64,000 bases of DNA, taken from Pseudomonas tohonis (GTDB lineage: Bacteria > Pseudomonadota > Gammaproteobacteria > Pseudomonadales > Pseudomonadaceae). Made by a program: the position numbers and the translations under genes. Shown here piece by piece: positions 37,212 to 46,289 of the stretch (its first letter is position 1; every line of letters begins with the position of its first letter). The stretch is taken from contig NZ_AP023189.1 in the NCBI RefSeq assembly GCF_012767755.2, forward strand, positions 2,294,001 through 2,358,000, given 5' to 3'. The notes below the pieces were generated by a model that was not told the origin of the DNA, did not search any database, and was given only the letters and a program-made list of their open reading frames with translations.

Positions 37212-38470
37212 TTCAGGCCCTCCACATAGGCGTAGTACAGGCTTGCGGAGAGCTGGCTCAACTTGCGCTGTTGTTCAATCTGCCGCAGTTGCGCATCAAT
37301 CAGGTCGCGCTGGGCAGTAATAACGGATGTGAGCTGGCTGTTACCGGCTTGGTAGGCGGCCAGTTCGAGATCGGCACGTTTGCTTGCAAGCGGGATCAAG
37401 GTTTTTTCGGTGCGTGACAAGGTCCTGCGCAGTTGCTCAAGCTCGGCAATACCGCCTTCCAGCTCAGCCTGATGGGCGCGCAGTAATGCTTCCTGCTCGG
37501 CTTCCATCTGCGACACGCTTTGTTGTCTGGCGTTGATCTTGGGCCCCTGACGTGTGCCTACGAACAACGGCAGGTCGAAGGTAAATTGCACCATCACCAT
37601 ATCGCCGAACTGGTTGTCGCGATTGTTGTAGGCAAACTCAACACCCCAGTCGGGGGTCTTCTCGGCGATGGCCTCGTTCAGCTCGGCGCTAGCCTCGCCG
37701 ACTCGGGCGGAGGCAGCGCGCAACTCAGGGTGTGAGGCAATGCGTTGCTGCAGGTGCGGTGCCACCAGGTTCAGACTGGGAACACCTCCTTGCAAAGGCT
37801 GGTCAGCCTCGTTGCCTATCCAGCGGCGCAGCTTGGCACGAGCTACTGCCACATCGCGATTCAGTTCATCTCGCCGATCTTGTAACGCCAAAGCTTCCTG
37901 GTCGGCCTGCAACAGCTCGCCAGGCTGAGCACTACCGCCGGCAATCAGCGATTGCACGGTCGAGCGGAGCATCTCGATCTGACGGTCCAGTTGATCGAAG
38001 AGGCCAACACTGCGTTCGGCGTAGTACACATCCAGCCAGCTCACTGCCGTCTGGCGCTTGATCTCCAACTGCATGGCACGCTGCTCGGCCTCGGCTCGGC
38101 CTACTGAAGCCTCGGCCAACTGGCGCCGAGCCTGACGCTTGTCACTGTTGGGGACTTCCTGCATGAACCCAATGCGGCGCATGGTCATGGAGTCACGATT
38201 AAGCGTGTAACGGTCAGGGCCTTCGATCGGCAGGTTGTCGATGCCTAGAATCAGCTTGGGATCGGGCAGGGCGTCTGCGGGCTCGACAGCCTGCTGTGCC
38301 GATGCCACCTGCGCCTGGCGCGCGAGGTTCTCAGGGGCACTCTGCTCGGCCAGAGCTTGGGCTCGTTCGAAAGTTAGGGGCTGCGCCTGCGCGGCAAGCC
38401 AGGGAGCTGCCCAGAATGCGGCAGCCAACACACCGAGAAAGCCACGGCGTGGAAAAAGGAAAGCGGACAT
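37208..38470 (-). CDS. cusC: CusC-type outer-membrane channel
   Basis: 420-residue TolC-family outer-membrane factor. The signal peptide ends near AAQAQ. Two OEP domains have long helices (LTFERAQALAEQSAP in the first; AELEGGIAELEQLRRTL in the second). It completes the CusCBA tunnel. First RND gene of the operon, starting 93 bp after the Cys-rich small gene ends, and overlapping cusB by 4 bp. Confidence 0.9.
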   Translation of the reverse strand: MSAFLFPRRGFLGVLAAAFWAAPWLAAQAQPLTFERAQALAEQSAPENLARQAQVASAQQAVEPADALPDPKLILGIDNLPIEGPDRYTLNRDSMTMRRIGFMQEVPNSDKRQARRQLAEASVGRAEAEQRAMQLEIKRQTAVSWLDVYYAERSVGLFDQLDRQIEMLRSTVQSLIAGGSAQPGELLQADQEALALQDRRDELNRDVAVARAKLRRWIGNEADQPLQGGVPSLNLVAPHLQQRIASHPELRAASARVGEASAELNEAIAEKTPDWGVEFAYNNRDNQFGDMVMVQFTFDLPLFVGTRQGPKINARQQSVSQMEAEQEALLRAHQAELEGGIAELEQLRRTLSRTEKTLIPLASKRADLELAAYQAGNSQLTSVITAQRDLIDAQLRQIEQQRKLSQLSASLYYAYVEGLK

Positions 38471-38562
38471 GCTTTCGCCTCCAATGCGATTGATCGAAGT
38501 CGCGACTACGAAACGTGACCGCGACGATGCGCCTGACTGTAAGGCGCGGGATGATCACTGCA

Positions 38563-38907
38563 TTAGACGAAACGAGGAGGGCGCCAGAGTCCTGCGGGCT
38601 CTCGCTTAATCACCGACTGGGTCAGCAATATCTCGGGGCGTGAGGGGAGAGGGGATATGCTCTTGATCACGGTGGTCTGGAGAAGTCCTCCGGTCTTGCA
38701 TTCCTGGCCGGGTTTGCAAGGGGACTTCTTGGCCACCCCATCAGACTTGTCCATTTGCTCGCAGCACGGAGCATCGGCCATTGCATGGCCCTGATGATCG
38801 GCGCTCTGCATCGGGCAAGGTTGTGCCGGCATGCTGAAAGCCACACCGCCGAAGGTCGGCAGCACGAGGCTAGCAATCATTAGCAGGATCAATCCAATCC
38901 GACGCAC
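38563..38907 (-). CDS. Cys-rich secreted protein heading the cus operon
   Basis: 114 residues. The signal peptide ends near GVAFS. The mature part has a cluster of Cys, Met and His: PCPMQSADHQGHAM, APCCEQM, SPCKPGQEC. This density fits a periplasmic Cu(I)/Ag(I) binder or redox partner. It is transcribed toward cusC with a 92-bp gap, so probably the same operon. Genes of similar layout precede cusCBA in other pseudomonads, but no family name is certain to me. Confidence 0.65.
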   Translation of the reverse strand: MRRIGLILLMIASLVLPTFGGVAFSMPAQPCPMQSADHQGHAMADAPCCEQMDKSDGVAKKSPCKPGQECKTGGLLQTTVIKSISPLPSRPEILLTQSVIKREPAGLWRPPRFV

Positions 38908-39161
38908 AGCAATTCACCAGGCGGGGCAATAGGCCGACGATAGCAGATTGCCCCCGAGCCATGAATGCTCCTTTTGACGATAACAGCACTTCGTTGATTT
39001 GGATCAAATAGAGTGTCTAATCTCAAAGGGGGAGCTGATTTTGTAGCGGCGAGGATTGAAGCGCGGGAAAGGATCTGAATGACTCTGTTCGACTAACCAG
39101 AGGGCGTTGTGCATCAGGCTCTAGCGAGCCTTGGCCACCATCAACTGAGACCAGCGAGTGG

Positions 39162-39188
39162 TGAATCGCCCCGGGTTTCGTGGAGGCC
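39162..39188. repeat. Left terminal inverted repeat of the IS
   Basis: 27 bp beginning TGAATCGCCCCGGGTTTCG. Exact reverse complement of 40447-40473. Confidence 0.92.
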
Positions 39189-39200
39189 GTTTCGTTAAAG

Positions 39201-40103
39201 TCAGGCCGCCATGGCCTGACCTGCTTGTTGCTGGTGGAAGTTTGCCTCAGCCTCCGCAGGCGGGATATAGCCGATTGAGCTCAACAGGCCCTGGTGGTTG
39301 TACCAGTGCACCCATTCCAAGGTCGCCATCTCAACAGCTTCGCGGCTCTTCCACGACTGACGGTAAATCAGCTCGGCCTTGTACAGTCCGTTGATGGTCT
39401 CAGCCAAGGCGTTGTCGTAGCTGTCGCCCTTGCTACCGACCGAGGGCTCAATACCGGCCTCTGCCAGTCGCTCGGTATAGCAGATCGAGACGTACTGACT
39501 GCCACGGTCGCTGTGATGGATCAGGCCGCCAGTGCGATGCGGTTGGCGGGCGTATAGGGCCTGCTCCAGGGCATCCAGCACGAAGTCGGTCTTCATGCTG
39601 GTACTGACTCGCCAGCCGACGATCCGTCGCGCAAATACGTCAATCACGAAGGCCACATACAGCCAGCCCTGCCAGGTCGACACGTACGTGAAGTCCGACA
39701 CCCACAACTGGTTCGGGCGATCGGCATGGAACTGGCGCTGTACGCGATCCAGCGGGCAGAGCGACTTGTCGCCGGCCACCGTTGTCCGCACGACCTGGCC
39801 GCGCCTAATGCCCTGCAATCCAGCCCGACGCATCAACCGTTCCACCGTACATCTGGCCGTCTCGATGCCTTCTCGCCGGAGCTGCTTCCAGACCTTCACC
39901 GCGCCATAGCACTGCATGTTGGTGTTCCACACCCGCTGGATTTCCAAGATCAACGCGTCATCGCGCCGAGCACGGCAACAGCGCAGTTCCGGGTTGCGCT
40001 GCTGCGCCGCGTGCCGGCGGTAACCGGACGGGGCGATCTGCAAGACACGGCAGATCGACTCGACCCCGAGACGGTCACGATGCTGATCGACAAATGCCCT
40101 CAG
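39201..40103 (-). CDS. IS3-family transposase OrfB (DDE integrase core)
   Basis: Catalytic half of the transposase. The rve domain shows the DDE triad: D in DFTYVSTW, D in HHSDRGSQY and E in [15 protein letters not shown]. An HTH_21-like segment precedes it. The frame has no ordinary start; it continues through the orfA stop (40100-40102) one base back, as expected for a -1 programmed frameshift giving an OrfAB fusion. A TTG at 40043 could make OrfB alone. Confidence 0.88.
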   Translation of the reverse strand: MRAFVDQHRDRLGVESICRVLQIAPSGYRRHAAQQRNPELRCCRARRDDALILEIQRVWNTNMQCYGAVKVWKQLRREGIETARCTVERLMRRAGLQGIRRGQVVRTTVAGDKSLCPLDRVQRQFHADRPNQLWVSDFTYVSTWQGWLYVAFVIDVFARRIVGWRVSTSMKTDFVLDALEQALYARQPHRTGGLIHHSDRGSQYVSICYTERLAEAGIEPSVGSKGDSYDNALAETINGLYKAELIYRQSWKSREAVEMATLEWVHWYNHQGLLSSIGYIPPAEAEANFHQQQAGQAMAA

Positions 40104-40423
40104 GACTTGGTGCGGCGGTCGAGCTCCGCCTGGGCAAAATACGCACTGGCCAGGCGCAGAATCTCGTTGGCTTTGCGCAACTCACGGTTCTCACGCTCCA
40201 GGGCTTTGATGCGTTCGCGCTCTTCGGTGGTCGGCCCAGGACGCTGACCGGCATCAGTCTGGTGGCGACGAATCCAGCCATGCAGGGTTTGCGCTGCACA
40301 ACCAATCTTCGGGGCGATGGCCTCAATGGCCGCCCACTCGGAGGGGTAGTCGTTCAGGTGCTCCAGAACCATGCGCACAGCACGTTCACGGACTTCGGGG
40401 GAGTAGGTCGTAGTCTTTCTCAT
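40100..40423 (-). CDS. IS3-family OrfA (HTH/leucine-zipper)
   Basis: 107 residues. The helix-turn-helix ([16 protein letters not shown] ... [15 protein letters not shown]) is followed by a leucine-zipper-like helix ([22 protein letters not shown]). It binds the terminal repeats and limits OrfB through the frameshift. Intact. Confidence 0.88.
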   Translation of the reverse strand: MRKTTTYSPEVRERAVRMVLEHLNDYPSEWAAIEAIAPKIGCAAQTLHGWIRRHQTDAGQRPGPTTEERERIKALERENRELRKANEILRLASAYFAQAELDRRTKS

Positions 40424-40446
40424 AGCCTCATCTTCTCAAGAGTTGA

Positions 40447-40473
40447 GGCCTCCACGAAACCCGGGGCGATTCA
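40447..40473. repeat. Right terminal inverted repeat of the IS
   Basis: 27 bp ending ACCCGGGGCGATTCA. Exact reverse complement of 39162-39188. Confidence 0.92.
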
Positions 40474-40763
40474 GTAAAACAAAGCGCCGCAAGGGCACGA
40501 GCATCAAGTCTACAGATATCCTGATAGCTCCGCCGCAGAGACCCATCTTCTATCTGCCTCCACTAAGAAAGCCCGAGTCAAAAGGCTGAGCTTTGAGATC
40601 AATGGCAATCAATACGGCCCCGAGCTGTACCGGCCAGAGAACAGCTCGTGTGCGATGCAACAGGGTTCTCCCTCCCGTTTAATTTCATCACGGTCTAGGC
40701 TCTTACTCGGGCAATCGGCACTCGCTACGTTCGGGAACACGGGGTAGCTGTCGATCCAGATAA

Positions 40764-41657
40764 TCAGGCTTTCAATGCCAGGATTCGGCGCGCACCATTC
40801 AGTACGATGAGGCCAACGACCGTACCAATCACCAAATCTGGATAGGGAGAGCCTGTCCACGCCACCAGAGCTCCTGCAGCGATAACACCAATATTCGCAA
40901 GCACATCGTTGGCCGAAAAAATCCAACTCGCTTTCATGTGTGCACCGCCTTCGCGATGGCCATAGATCATCAACAGACAGCTGACGTTCGCGACGAGTGC
41001 AACTAAGCCAATCCCCATCATCAGCATCGACTCAGGTTCGCTGCCATACATGAAGCGTCTAACCACCTCCACGAGTACCCCCAGAGCCAACACGATCTGG
41101 AAGATACCCGCCAGGTGCGCAGCGCGAACCTGCAACCGCGCAGCTCGACCGACCGCAAAGAGAGCCAGGCCATAGACGGCTGCATCAGCAAACATGTCCA
41201 GCGAGTCGGCGATCAGGCCCGTCGACTGAGCGATCAAGCCTGCGCCCAGCTCGATGACAAACATCGCAGCATTGATACCGAGCAAGATTTTGAGCGTGCC
41301 GGCCTCCTTGGAAGCAGTCAGCTCTTCACTGGCGCTATTGGCCGAAGCTGCTTCCTGGCTGGCCGGTTGAGTACCGAGCAATGTTGCCCCTAAACCAAGT
41401 GATTCCAGCTTGGTCGCGATCTGGTCAACCGGACCGTCATGGAAAGCGCGTACCTGTCTGCTGCTCAGATCAAAGGACAACGAATTGAGCTCAGGAAAGC
41501 CATTGAGCGCGAGCCGAATCATGCGCTCTTCTGAAGGGCAATCCATCTTCGGCACAGAAAAACTGCTGACCCAAGTCCCTTCATTCGAAGGCGCGGTTGC
41601 CGCTTCAGTGGTTGCCGGCTCAGGGCCACAGCCACAGGATTTATCACAAGAAGTCAT
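40764..41657 (-). CDS. CDF cation exporter with N-terminal HMA-like domain
   Basis: 297 residues. A Cys-rich head (SCDKSCGCG) and an HMA-like domain (about 30-95, PKMDCPSEERM, with the divalent-metal MDCP form) precede a CDF membrane domain. That domain has SLDMFADA in TM2 and FSANDVLAN in TM5 as metal-site residues. It probably exports Zn, Cd or Pb in exchange for protons. It lacks the usual long cytoplasmic C-terminal domain, so the HMA part may regulate instead. It is divergent from the MerR gene across a shared MerR-type promoter. Confidence 0.85.
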   Translation of the reverse strand: MTSCDKSCGCGPEPATTEAATAPSNEGTWVSSFSVPKMDCPSEERMIRLALNGFPELNSLSFDLSSRQVRAFHDGPVDQIATKLESLGLGATLLGTQPASQEAASANSASEELTASKEAGTLKILLGINAAMFVIELGAGLIAQSTGLIADSLDMFADAAVYGLALFAVGRAARLQVRAAHLAGIFQIVLALGVLVEVVRRFMYGSEPESMLMMGIGLVALVANVSCLLMIYGHREGGAHMKASWIFSANDVLANIGVIAAGALVAWTGSPYPDLVIGTVVGLIVLNGARRILALKA

Positions 41658-41691
41658 GACTCGCCTCTCCTATAGGACTTGATTCTACCGA

Positions 41692-41722
41692 TTAAAAACC
41701 ATGTAGTGGCTATAGGGTCAAG
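41692..41722 (-). promoter_or_regulatory. MerR-type promoter of the CDF gene
   Basis: On the minus strand -35 TTGACC, a 19-bp spacer and -10 TTTAAT. The dyad spans 41699-41719 with one arm mismatched (ACCAT / AGGGT). It lies between the CDF gene and the MerR regulator. Confidence 0.75.
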
Positions 41723-41758
41723 CCTGGATATACTGGCTTTTTTACCAAGGGACAGACC

Positions 41759-42166
41759 ATGCGCATCGGTCAACTTGCACAGCAGACAGGAGTGGACACT
41801 CAGACGATTCGTTTTTATGAACGTCAGGGACTGCTTCCACCGCCCGAACGCGAGGACAATGGCTATCGAACCTATAAAGCAGGCCATGCGGACAAACTGC
41901 TGTTCATTCGCCGATGCCGCTCTTTTGGCATGTCACTGGAAGAAATTGGTGTTTTGCAGAGCTATCAGGAACAGCCGCAGCAACCCTGCGTTGCGGTCAA
42001 TGAGCTCCTTGATAGACATATCGCACAGGTAAGGGCTCAGATCGCATCCTTACATGCTCTCGAAAACCAGCTGGTGACGTTGCGAGGTTGCTGCGATAAC
42101 GAACGACAAAGTCTGGACTGCGGGATACTTTCGGGCCTGCTGGGGGGCGACAAACCTCTTTCGTAA
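41759..42166 (+). CDS. PbrR/CadR-like MerR regulator
   Basis: 135 residues. MerR HTH (MRIGQLAQQTGVDTQTIRFY), a dimer helix, and metal ligands Cys77, Cys111/Cys112 and Cys121. It lacks the His-rich tail of the CadR at 22052, so metal preference may differ (Pb or Zn). The ATG is followed by the conserved family start. It probably controls both the CDF gene and the DUF3703-lspA operon through the dyads on its two sides. Confidence 0.88.
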   Translation: MRIGQLAQQTGVDTQTIRFYERQGLLPPPEREDNGYRTYKAGHADKLLFIRRCRSFGMSLEEIGVLQSYQEQPQQPCVAVNELLDRHIAQVRAQIASLHALENQLVTLRGCCDNERQSLDCGILSGLLGGDKPLS

Positions 42167-42212
42167 TCCGGCATAAAGTCATTTTTGCGTCGTCTTGAAT
42201 CGCCCATAGCGC

Positions 42213-42243
42213 TTGACCCTATAGCAGCTATAGGGTGTTCACT
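42213..42243 (+). promoter_or_regulatory. MerR-type promoter of the DUF3703-lspA operon
   Basis: -35 TTGACC, a 19-bp spacer with a perfect 21-bp dyad (CTATAGC A GCTATAG core, 42216-42236) and -10 TTCACT. The most symmetric of the four CadR/PbrR-type operators here. Confidence 0.85.
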
Positions 42244-42272
42244 CGGGCATCTACTGCGTAAGTGAGATCCAG

Positions 42273-42620
42273 ATGAATACCGCTCTCAGCATTGCCATTG
42301 ATGAGGCCTTCTTCCAGGCTAGGAAAGCACTTAATGAAGAGGCGCCAACCGAGGCTTTCTCCTGGCTGGAGCGAGCCCACATATTGAGCCAGCGAATGCC
42401 TATTCTTCATGCTCAGAGCCATTGGCTGATGCTGAGGGCCGGCTGGCAGTTGCGCGACTTACGAAAGGTGCTCAGCCAAGTACCGCGAATCATGGCGGCC
42501 CTGCTGTTCTCGAAGATCTGGGTGCCGCTCGGAAACAGCGGGCGCGCCAGGGTCAGTGCTTTTGCGCCGATGCCTATTTCACCGGAGCTGCAGCGACTTC
42601 TTCAAGGAGAAATGCAATGA
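42273..42620 (+). CDS. DUF3703-like protein (copy 2)
   Basis: 115-residue soluble protein, the paralogue of the one after cadA, sharing AFSWLERAHILSQRMP and RIMAALLFSKIWVPLGNSGRARVSAF. It is the first gene after the MerR-type promoter and overlaps lspA by 4 bp. Being retained in two separate metal operons suggests a role in metal response, still unknown. Confidence 0.8.
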   Translation: MNTALSIAIDEAFFQARKALNEEAPTEAFSWLERAHILSQRMPILHAQSHWLMLRAGWQLRDLRKVLSQVPRIMAALLFSKIWVPLGNSGRARVSAFAPMPISPELQRLLQGEMQ

Positions 42621-43126
42621 GGTCGTCTCCTAGATCACCTCTTGTTGCTCCTGGGTTCTGGTGGATGCTATCGCTAGCCATTGCCTCGGCCGACCTAGCG
42701 TTGAAAAGCGCAATTGCGGGTTCGCTCCCGGTCGGCACCGTGATTCCTCTCACCCCGTTCTTCAACCTGGTTCACTTCTGGAATACCGGTGCAGCGTTCA
42801 GCTTCCTGGCTGACGCGGGTGGTTGGCAGCGTTACTTCTTCATTGTCATAGCTTTGGTCGTTTCGATCGTGCTGGCTCTGATATTGCGTAAACGCAGAGC
42901 CAAAAGCGAAGCCCTAGGCTATAGCCTTATCTTGGGCGGGGCAGTTGGGAATCTGATTGATCGCGCATTTCGAGGCCATGTAATCGACTACCTGGATTTT
43001 TACTGGCTGTCCTGGCATTGGCCTGCGTTTAACCTGGCGGATATTGCTATCGTCGGTGGCGCCGCCATGTTGATCCTGAGCAGTTTACTAAGCCCAAATG
43101 CGGAAGCCGGCCGAGTCAACGAATGA
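42617..43126 (+). CDS. lspA: Metal-associated signal peptidase II (LspA/PbrC-like)
   Basis: 169 residues, four TM segments. It is an aspartyl protease that cleaves lipoprotein signal peptides. Catalytic Asp115 in GGAVGNLIDR and Asp142 in FNLADIAI are present, as is NTGAAFSF. An accessory copy besides the housekeeping lspA is expected: lead-resistance operons carry one (PbrC or PbrBC). It overlaps DUF3703 and the AraC gene by 4 bp each, so all three are coupled. Confidence 0.9.
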   Translation: MRSSPRSPLVAPGFWWMLSLAIASADLALKSAIAGSLPVGTVIPLTPFFNLVHFWNTGAAFSFLADAGGWQRYFFIVIALVVSIVLALILRKRRAKSEALGYSLILGGAVGNLIDRAFRGHVIDYLDFYWLSWHWPAFNLADIAIVGGAAMLILSSLLSPNAEAGRVNE

Positions 43127-43869
43127 AAGGCTCGCTCTCAACGGATACCGTACGCTGGGCAGGCCAGGCCTGGATAGGGCCCGGCATCGGCATCTTTCAT
43201 GGCCGTGCCGGCCACCAGGAGTGGCACCACCATCAGGCGCATCAGATTTCAGTGGGCCTCGATTCACCTGTATCGGTTGAAACCCCGTTGGGCATTCAAA
43301 CAGGGGCTGCCATCTTCATCGCCGCGGGCCTGAAACACCGGATCAGTGCTGGTCGAGTGCTGTCGATCTATCTGGATGCACTATCCGATGAAGCCCCAAC
43401 TATGCGGGGTACCGAAGAAGCAAGGGTAGTCGTGATCGCCCCGGCGGACGTAGTAGCGATTATCGATATGCTGCGCGAGACAGGACATACCGCTCTCCAG
43501 GTTAGGACGGGGGTGCGCCAGGCACTGCGGCTACCCGATCCACCGATTCCAGATCCTCGCTTGACAAAGGTGATTGAAGCGCTGCATAGAGGCCAAATGA
43601 GGCGCGAAGAAATGGCCGCGTTGGTGCATTTATCCCCTACACGGTTTTCCCATTGGTTCGTGGAACAGACAGGCTTGCCGCTGCGCAGCTATGCGAAATG
43701 GTTACGTCTCACACAAGCCCTACAGCACCTAGCCAAAGGGGGTCTACTCACTGAAGCGGCCCATGAGGCGGGCTTTTCTGACTCGGCACATTTCTCCCGG
43801 ACATTCCGGGCACTGCTGGGCATCGATCCTTCCTCCGCCCTGGCTGAAGTCGATCTTCAGGGGTCGTAG
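43123..43869 (+). CDS. AraC-family regulator
   Basis: 248 residues. An N-terminal cupin-like sensing domain (GRAGHQEWHHHQAHQISVGL, about 28-75, several His) precedes a C-terminal double HTH (about 150-240, LSPTRFSHWFVEQTGLPLRSY and GFSDSAHFSRTFRALLG). It is translationally coupled to lspA. Its targets may be the desaturase and P450 that follow. The His cluster could sense a metal, but this is only inference. Confidence 0.82.
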   Translation: MKGSLSTDTVRWAGQAWIGPGIGIFHGRAGHQEWHHHQAHQISVGLDSPVSVETPLGIQTGAAIFIAAGLKHRISAGRVLSIYLDALSDEAPTMRGTEEARVVVIAPADVVAIIDMLRETGHTALQVRTGVRQALRLPDPPIPDPRLTKVIEALHRGQMRREEMAALVHLSPTRFSHWFVEQTGLPLRSYAKWLRLTQALQHLAKGGLLTEAAHEAGFSDSAHFSRTFRALLGIDPSSALAEVDLQGS

Positions 43870-43937
43870 CTCTTTCGTTCAAGCCGAAAGCGGACCTTCC
43901 CACATACAGTCATGGCTCCCTACTCAGGAGCTGAGCG

Positions 43938-44846
43938 ATGTCTATTCCCTTGCGATTCGCCATACGGTGGCTGAGCTATCCACTTGTGTTTGGCGGCTGT
44001 GCCTCCTTCATGATTTGGGCGCTGTATGCAGGTATACCGTATTGGCCCACCACACCCATAGTCGCCGCGGCGGGGCTGCTACTCATTGCTGGCTTGGAGC
44101 GCATCCAGCCTTTTCGGCGAGCCTGGCTGGAAGATCATCAGGACACCCTGACGGATCTGCTGCACATGCTGGTGAACCTGTCTGTCATTCAATTTACTGC
44201 AGAATTTCTGGCTAAGTTAGGCGATGCGGTACCGGCTTCGGTTCGGCTCTTTCCGATCGAGAGCCCATTGTGGCTGCAATTGCTACTAGTCGCCGCCGTG
44301 CTCGACTTGAGCCTGTATGTGATGCACCGCATCAGCCACCGGGTGCATTGGCTGTGGCGCTTTCACATGATCCATCACAGCGCTGAGCGGCTCTACTGGA
44401 TGAACGGAGAACGTCGACATCCTCTGCATGCGGCGTTGATGGCCGGGCCGGGGCTGGTGGTTTTGCTCATATCTGGAGCTCCGTCTGCCGTAGTCGCAAC
44501 GTGGTTTGGGATCCTAACCGTCCATCTGGCCTTTCAGCATTCGAACCTGGACTACAGCGTGGGTTGGCTGCGGCATGTGCTAGGGGTTGCTGAGGTCCAT
44601 CGTTGGCACCATAAGCGCGACTTCGAAGACGCCCAGGTCAACTTCGGTGAGTTTTCAACCGTGTGGGATCGGCTATTCGGAACCTTCTATGACAGTGCCG
44701 GGAAGCTGGGCAAAGCTGAGGTTGGGCTGCATGAAAAGGACTACCCCAGAAATTATTTCGGGCAATTTATTGATCCTCTTCGTCCAACATCTGCTTACCC
44801 GGCCGGTCACAATTCTTTAGAACAGGATGAAAGCCGCAATACGTAG
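43938..44846 (+). CDS. Sterol desaturase / fatty-acid hydroxylase family protein
   Basis: 302-residue integral membrane di-iron enzyme. Histidine boxes: HRISH (130-134), HMIHH (143-147), H161 and H201, HRWHH (221-225). Several TM helices in the first half. It would hydroxylate or desaturate a lipid. It follows the AraC gene by 68 bp and precedes a fatty-acid peroxygenase, so the pair may modify membrane lipids under metal stress. Substrate unknown. Confidence 0.85.
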   Translation: MSIPLRFAIRWLSYPLVFGGCASFMIWALYAGIPYWPTTPIVAAAGLLLIAGLERIQPFRRAWLEDHQDTLTDLLHMLVNLSVIQFTAEFLAKLGDAVPASVRLFPIESPLWLQLLLVAAVLDLSLYVMHRISHRVHWLWRFHMIHHSAERLYWMNGERRHPLHAALMAGPGLVVLLISGAPSAVVATWFGILTVHLAFQHSNLDYSVGWLRHVLGVAEVHRWHHKRDFEDAQVNFGEFSTVWDRLFGTFYDSAGKLGKAEVGLHEKDYPRNYFGQFIDPLRPTSAYPAGHNSLEQDESRNT

Positions 44847-44881
44847 CTAGAACGGGTGGAGTCTCAACGGGAGTACAAGCG

Positions 44882-46132
44882 ATGCCAAACATACCGCGTG
44901 ACACCGGATTGGACAGTACTTGGGCCTTCTTGCGAGATCCCTACCGATTTATCTTTGCGCGCAGTCAGTTTCATCAATCGCCGGTGTTTCAAACTCGCTT
45001 GATGTTACAGAAAACTCTGTGCCTAACAGGTGCCGAAGCTGCTCGCTTGATTTGCGACCCTGACCGATTCGTTCGCCAGAACGCTGCGCCCAAGCGACTG
45101 CAAAAAACCTTATTCGGACAAGACGGTGTCCAAGGTTTGGACGGTGATGCGCATCGTCACCGAAAGGCCCTCTTCATGGGAGTGCTCACACCCGCGAACG
45201 TGCAGGAACTAGCAGAGTTGAGCGAGGTTCGTTGGAGGGAGTATGCGCGAACTTGGCGTCCCGGTGAGTCAATCGTCCTCTACGAGATTGCTCGCGAAAT
45301 TCTATGCCGCACCGTATGCGACTGGGCCGGTGCTCCAATCGCTGAAAGAGATGTTCAACAATGGACTCAAGATCTTGCAGCTCTCTATGATGAGCACGCC
45401 GGCGCGATCGGTCTGCAGCACTGGCAGGCACGGAAGGCACGTCGCCGATTGGAGCAATGGGCGGCAGAACTTGTCGAGTCCACTCGCGCCGCTCCCCCTA
45501 CACCCGAGCAATCGCCTCTCGAACGCATCGCCCATTACAAGGACCAGCACGGACAGCCGTTGGATCTACATACCGCATCAGTGGAACTACTAAATCTGCT
45601 GCGGCCGACGGTAGCCGTCTCTGTATTCATAACCTTTGCAGCGCTAGCGCTGCACAAGCACCCGTTCTGTCTGAGAAACCTGCAGTCGGGAGATGAAAGA
45701 GATATAGGTTGCTTTGTGCAGGAAGTGCGGCGTTTCTACCCCTTCTTCCCAGCGATCAGCGCTCGCGTGAAAGAAGATTTTCTATGGGAAGGATTTGCCT
45801 TTGGCAGGGGCACCTTAGTCCTGCTGGACTTATACGGAACCAATCACGATTCCCAGCTCTGGGAGGAGGCAGATCGTTTCAAGCCTGAGCGCTTTCGATC
45901 CAACTCTCCGTCGCCATACTGCTTCATCCCACAAGGACCAGGCGACCCGCATGTTAACCATCGCTGTCCAGGTGAAGGCGTCGCCGTCGCATTGATGAGC
46001 GTTGCTGTTCGCTTCCTGGCTCGCTCGCTCCAATATGAGGTTCCCGAACAGGATCTATCAATCACCTGGGACCGATTGCCGGCACTGCCCCGAAGCCACT
46101 TCGTCATGCGGAATGCGCGAATCACAATGTAA
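44882..46132 (+). CDS. CYP152-type P450 fatty-acid peroxygenase
   Basis: 416 residues. Unlike ordinary P450s it should use hydrogen peroxide directly to hydroxylate or decarboxylate fatty acids. Evidence: the I-helix LLRPTVAV with Arg241-Pro242 (in place of acid-alcohol), EVRRFYPFFPA as the ExxR region, and the heme loop PQGPGDPHVNHRCPGE with Cys362, all as in the CYP152 family. No redox domain is fused. It lies 35 bp after the desaturase. It might also spend peroxide formed in metal stress. Confidence 0.88.
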   Translation: MPNIPRDTGLDSTWAFLRDPYRFIFARSQFHQSPVFQTRLMLQKTLCLTGAEAARLICDPDRFVRQNAAPKRLQKTLFGQDGVQGLDGDAHRHRKALFMGVLTPANVQELAELSEVRWREYARTWRPGESIVLYEIAREILCRTVCDWAGAPIAERDVQQWTQDLAALYDEHAGAIGLQHWQARKARRRLEQWAAELVESTRAAPPTPEQSPLERIAHYKDQHGQPLDLHTASVELLNLLRPTVAVSVFITFAALALHKHPFCLRNLQSGDERDIGCFVQEVRRFYPFFPAISARVKEDFLWEGFAFGRGTLVLLDLYGTNHDSQLWEEADRFKPERFRSNSPSPYCFIPQGPGDPHVNHRCPGEGVAVALMSVAVRFLARSLQYEVPEQDLSITWDRLPALPRSHFVMRNARITM

Positions 46133-46221
46133 GTTTGGTGTTTAACGAAGCGAGTCTCGCCCATCTCAAGATATGAACGGTGGGGCATGGCGTTGAGCTG
46201 CCCAGCGCAACCACGGCAATC

Positions 46222-46259
46222 GGGGAATACTCAGAATAAGCTGTTCACAGTCATTCCCC
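46222..46259. terminator. Weak inverted repeat between P450 and dsbD genes
   Basis: GGGGAAT / ATTCCCC arms (7 bp) with a 24-nt loop between convergent genes. Possibly a terminator; weak. Confidence 0.3.
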
Positions 46260-46289
46260 AATTGAGTCATTTCCGAGGGCCGTTCTGAC

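Larger units (their letters stand above)
39162..40473 (-). mobile_element. Complete IS3-family insertion sequence (1312 bp)
   Basis: Bounded by 27-bp perfect inverted repeats (39162-39188 and 40447-40473) and holding orfA and orfB in overlapping frames. Both frames look intact. Adjacent bases (GTGG left, GTAA right) give no clear target duplication, so it may have been left by recombination or its duplication has decayed. It lies between the cus operon and the CDF/MerR group and may mark a junction of joined segments. Confidence 0.92.

Noticed and set aside
39150..40485. Target-site duplication around the IS
   Set aside because: The bases beside the two ends (GTGG and GTAA) do not match at 3 or 4 bp.
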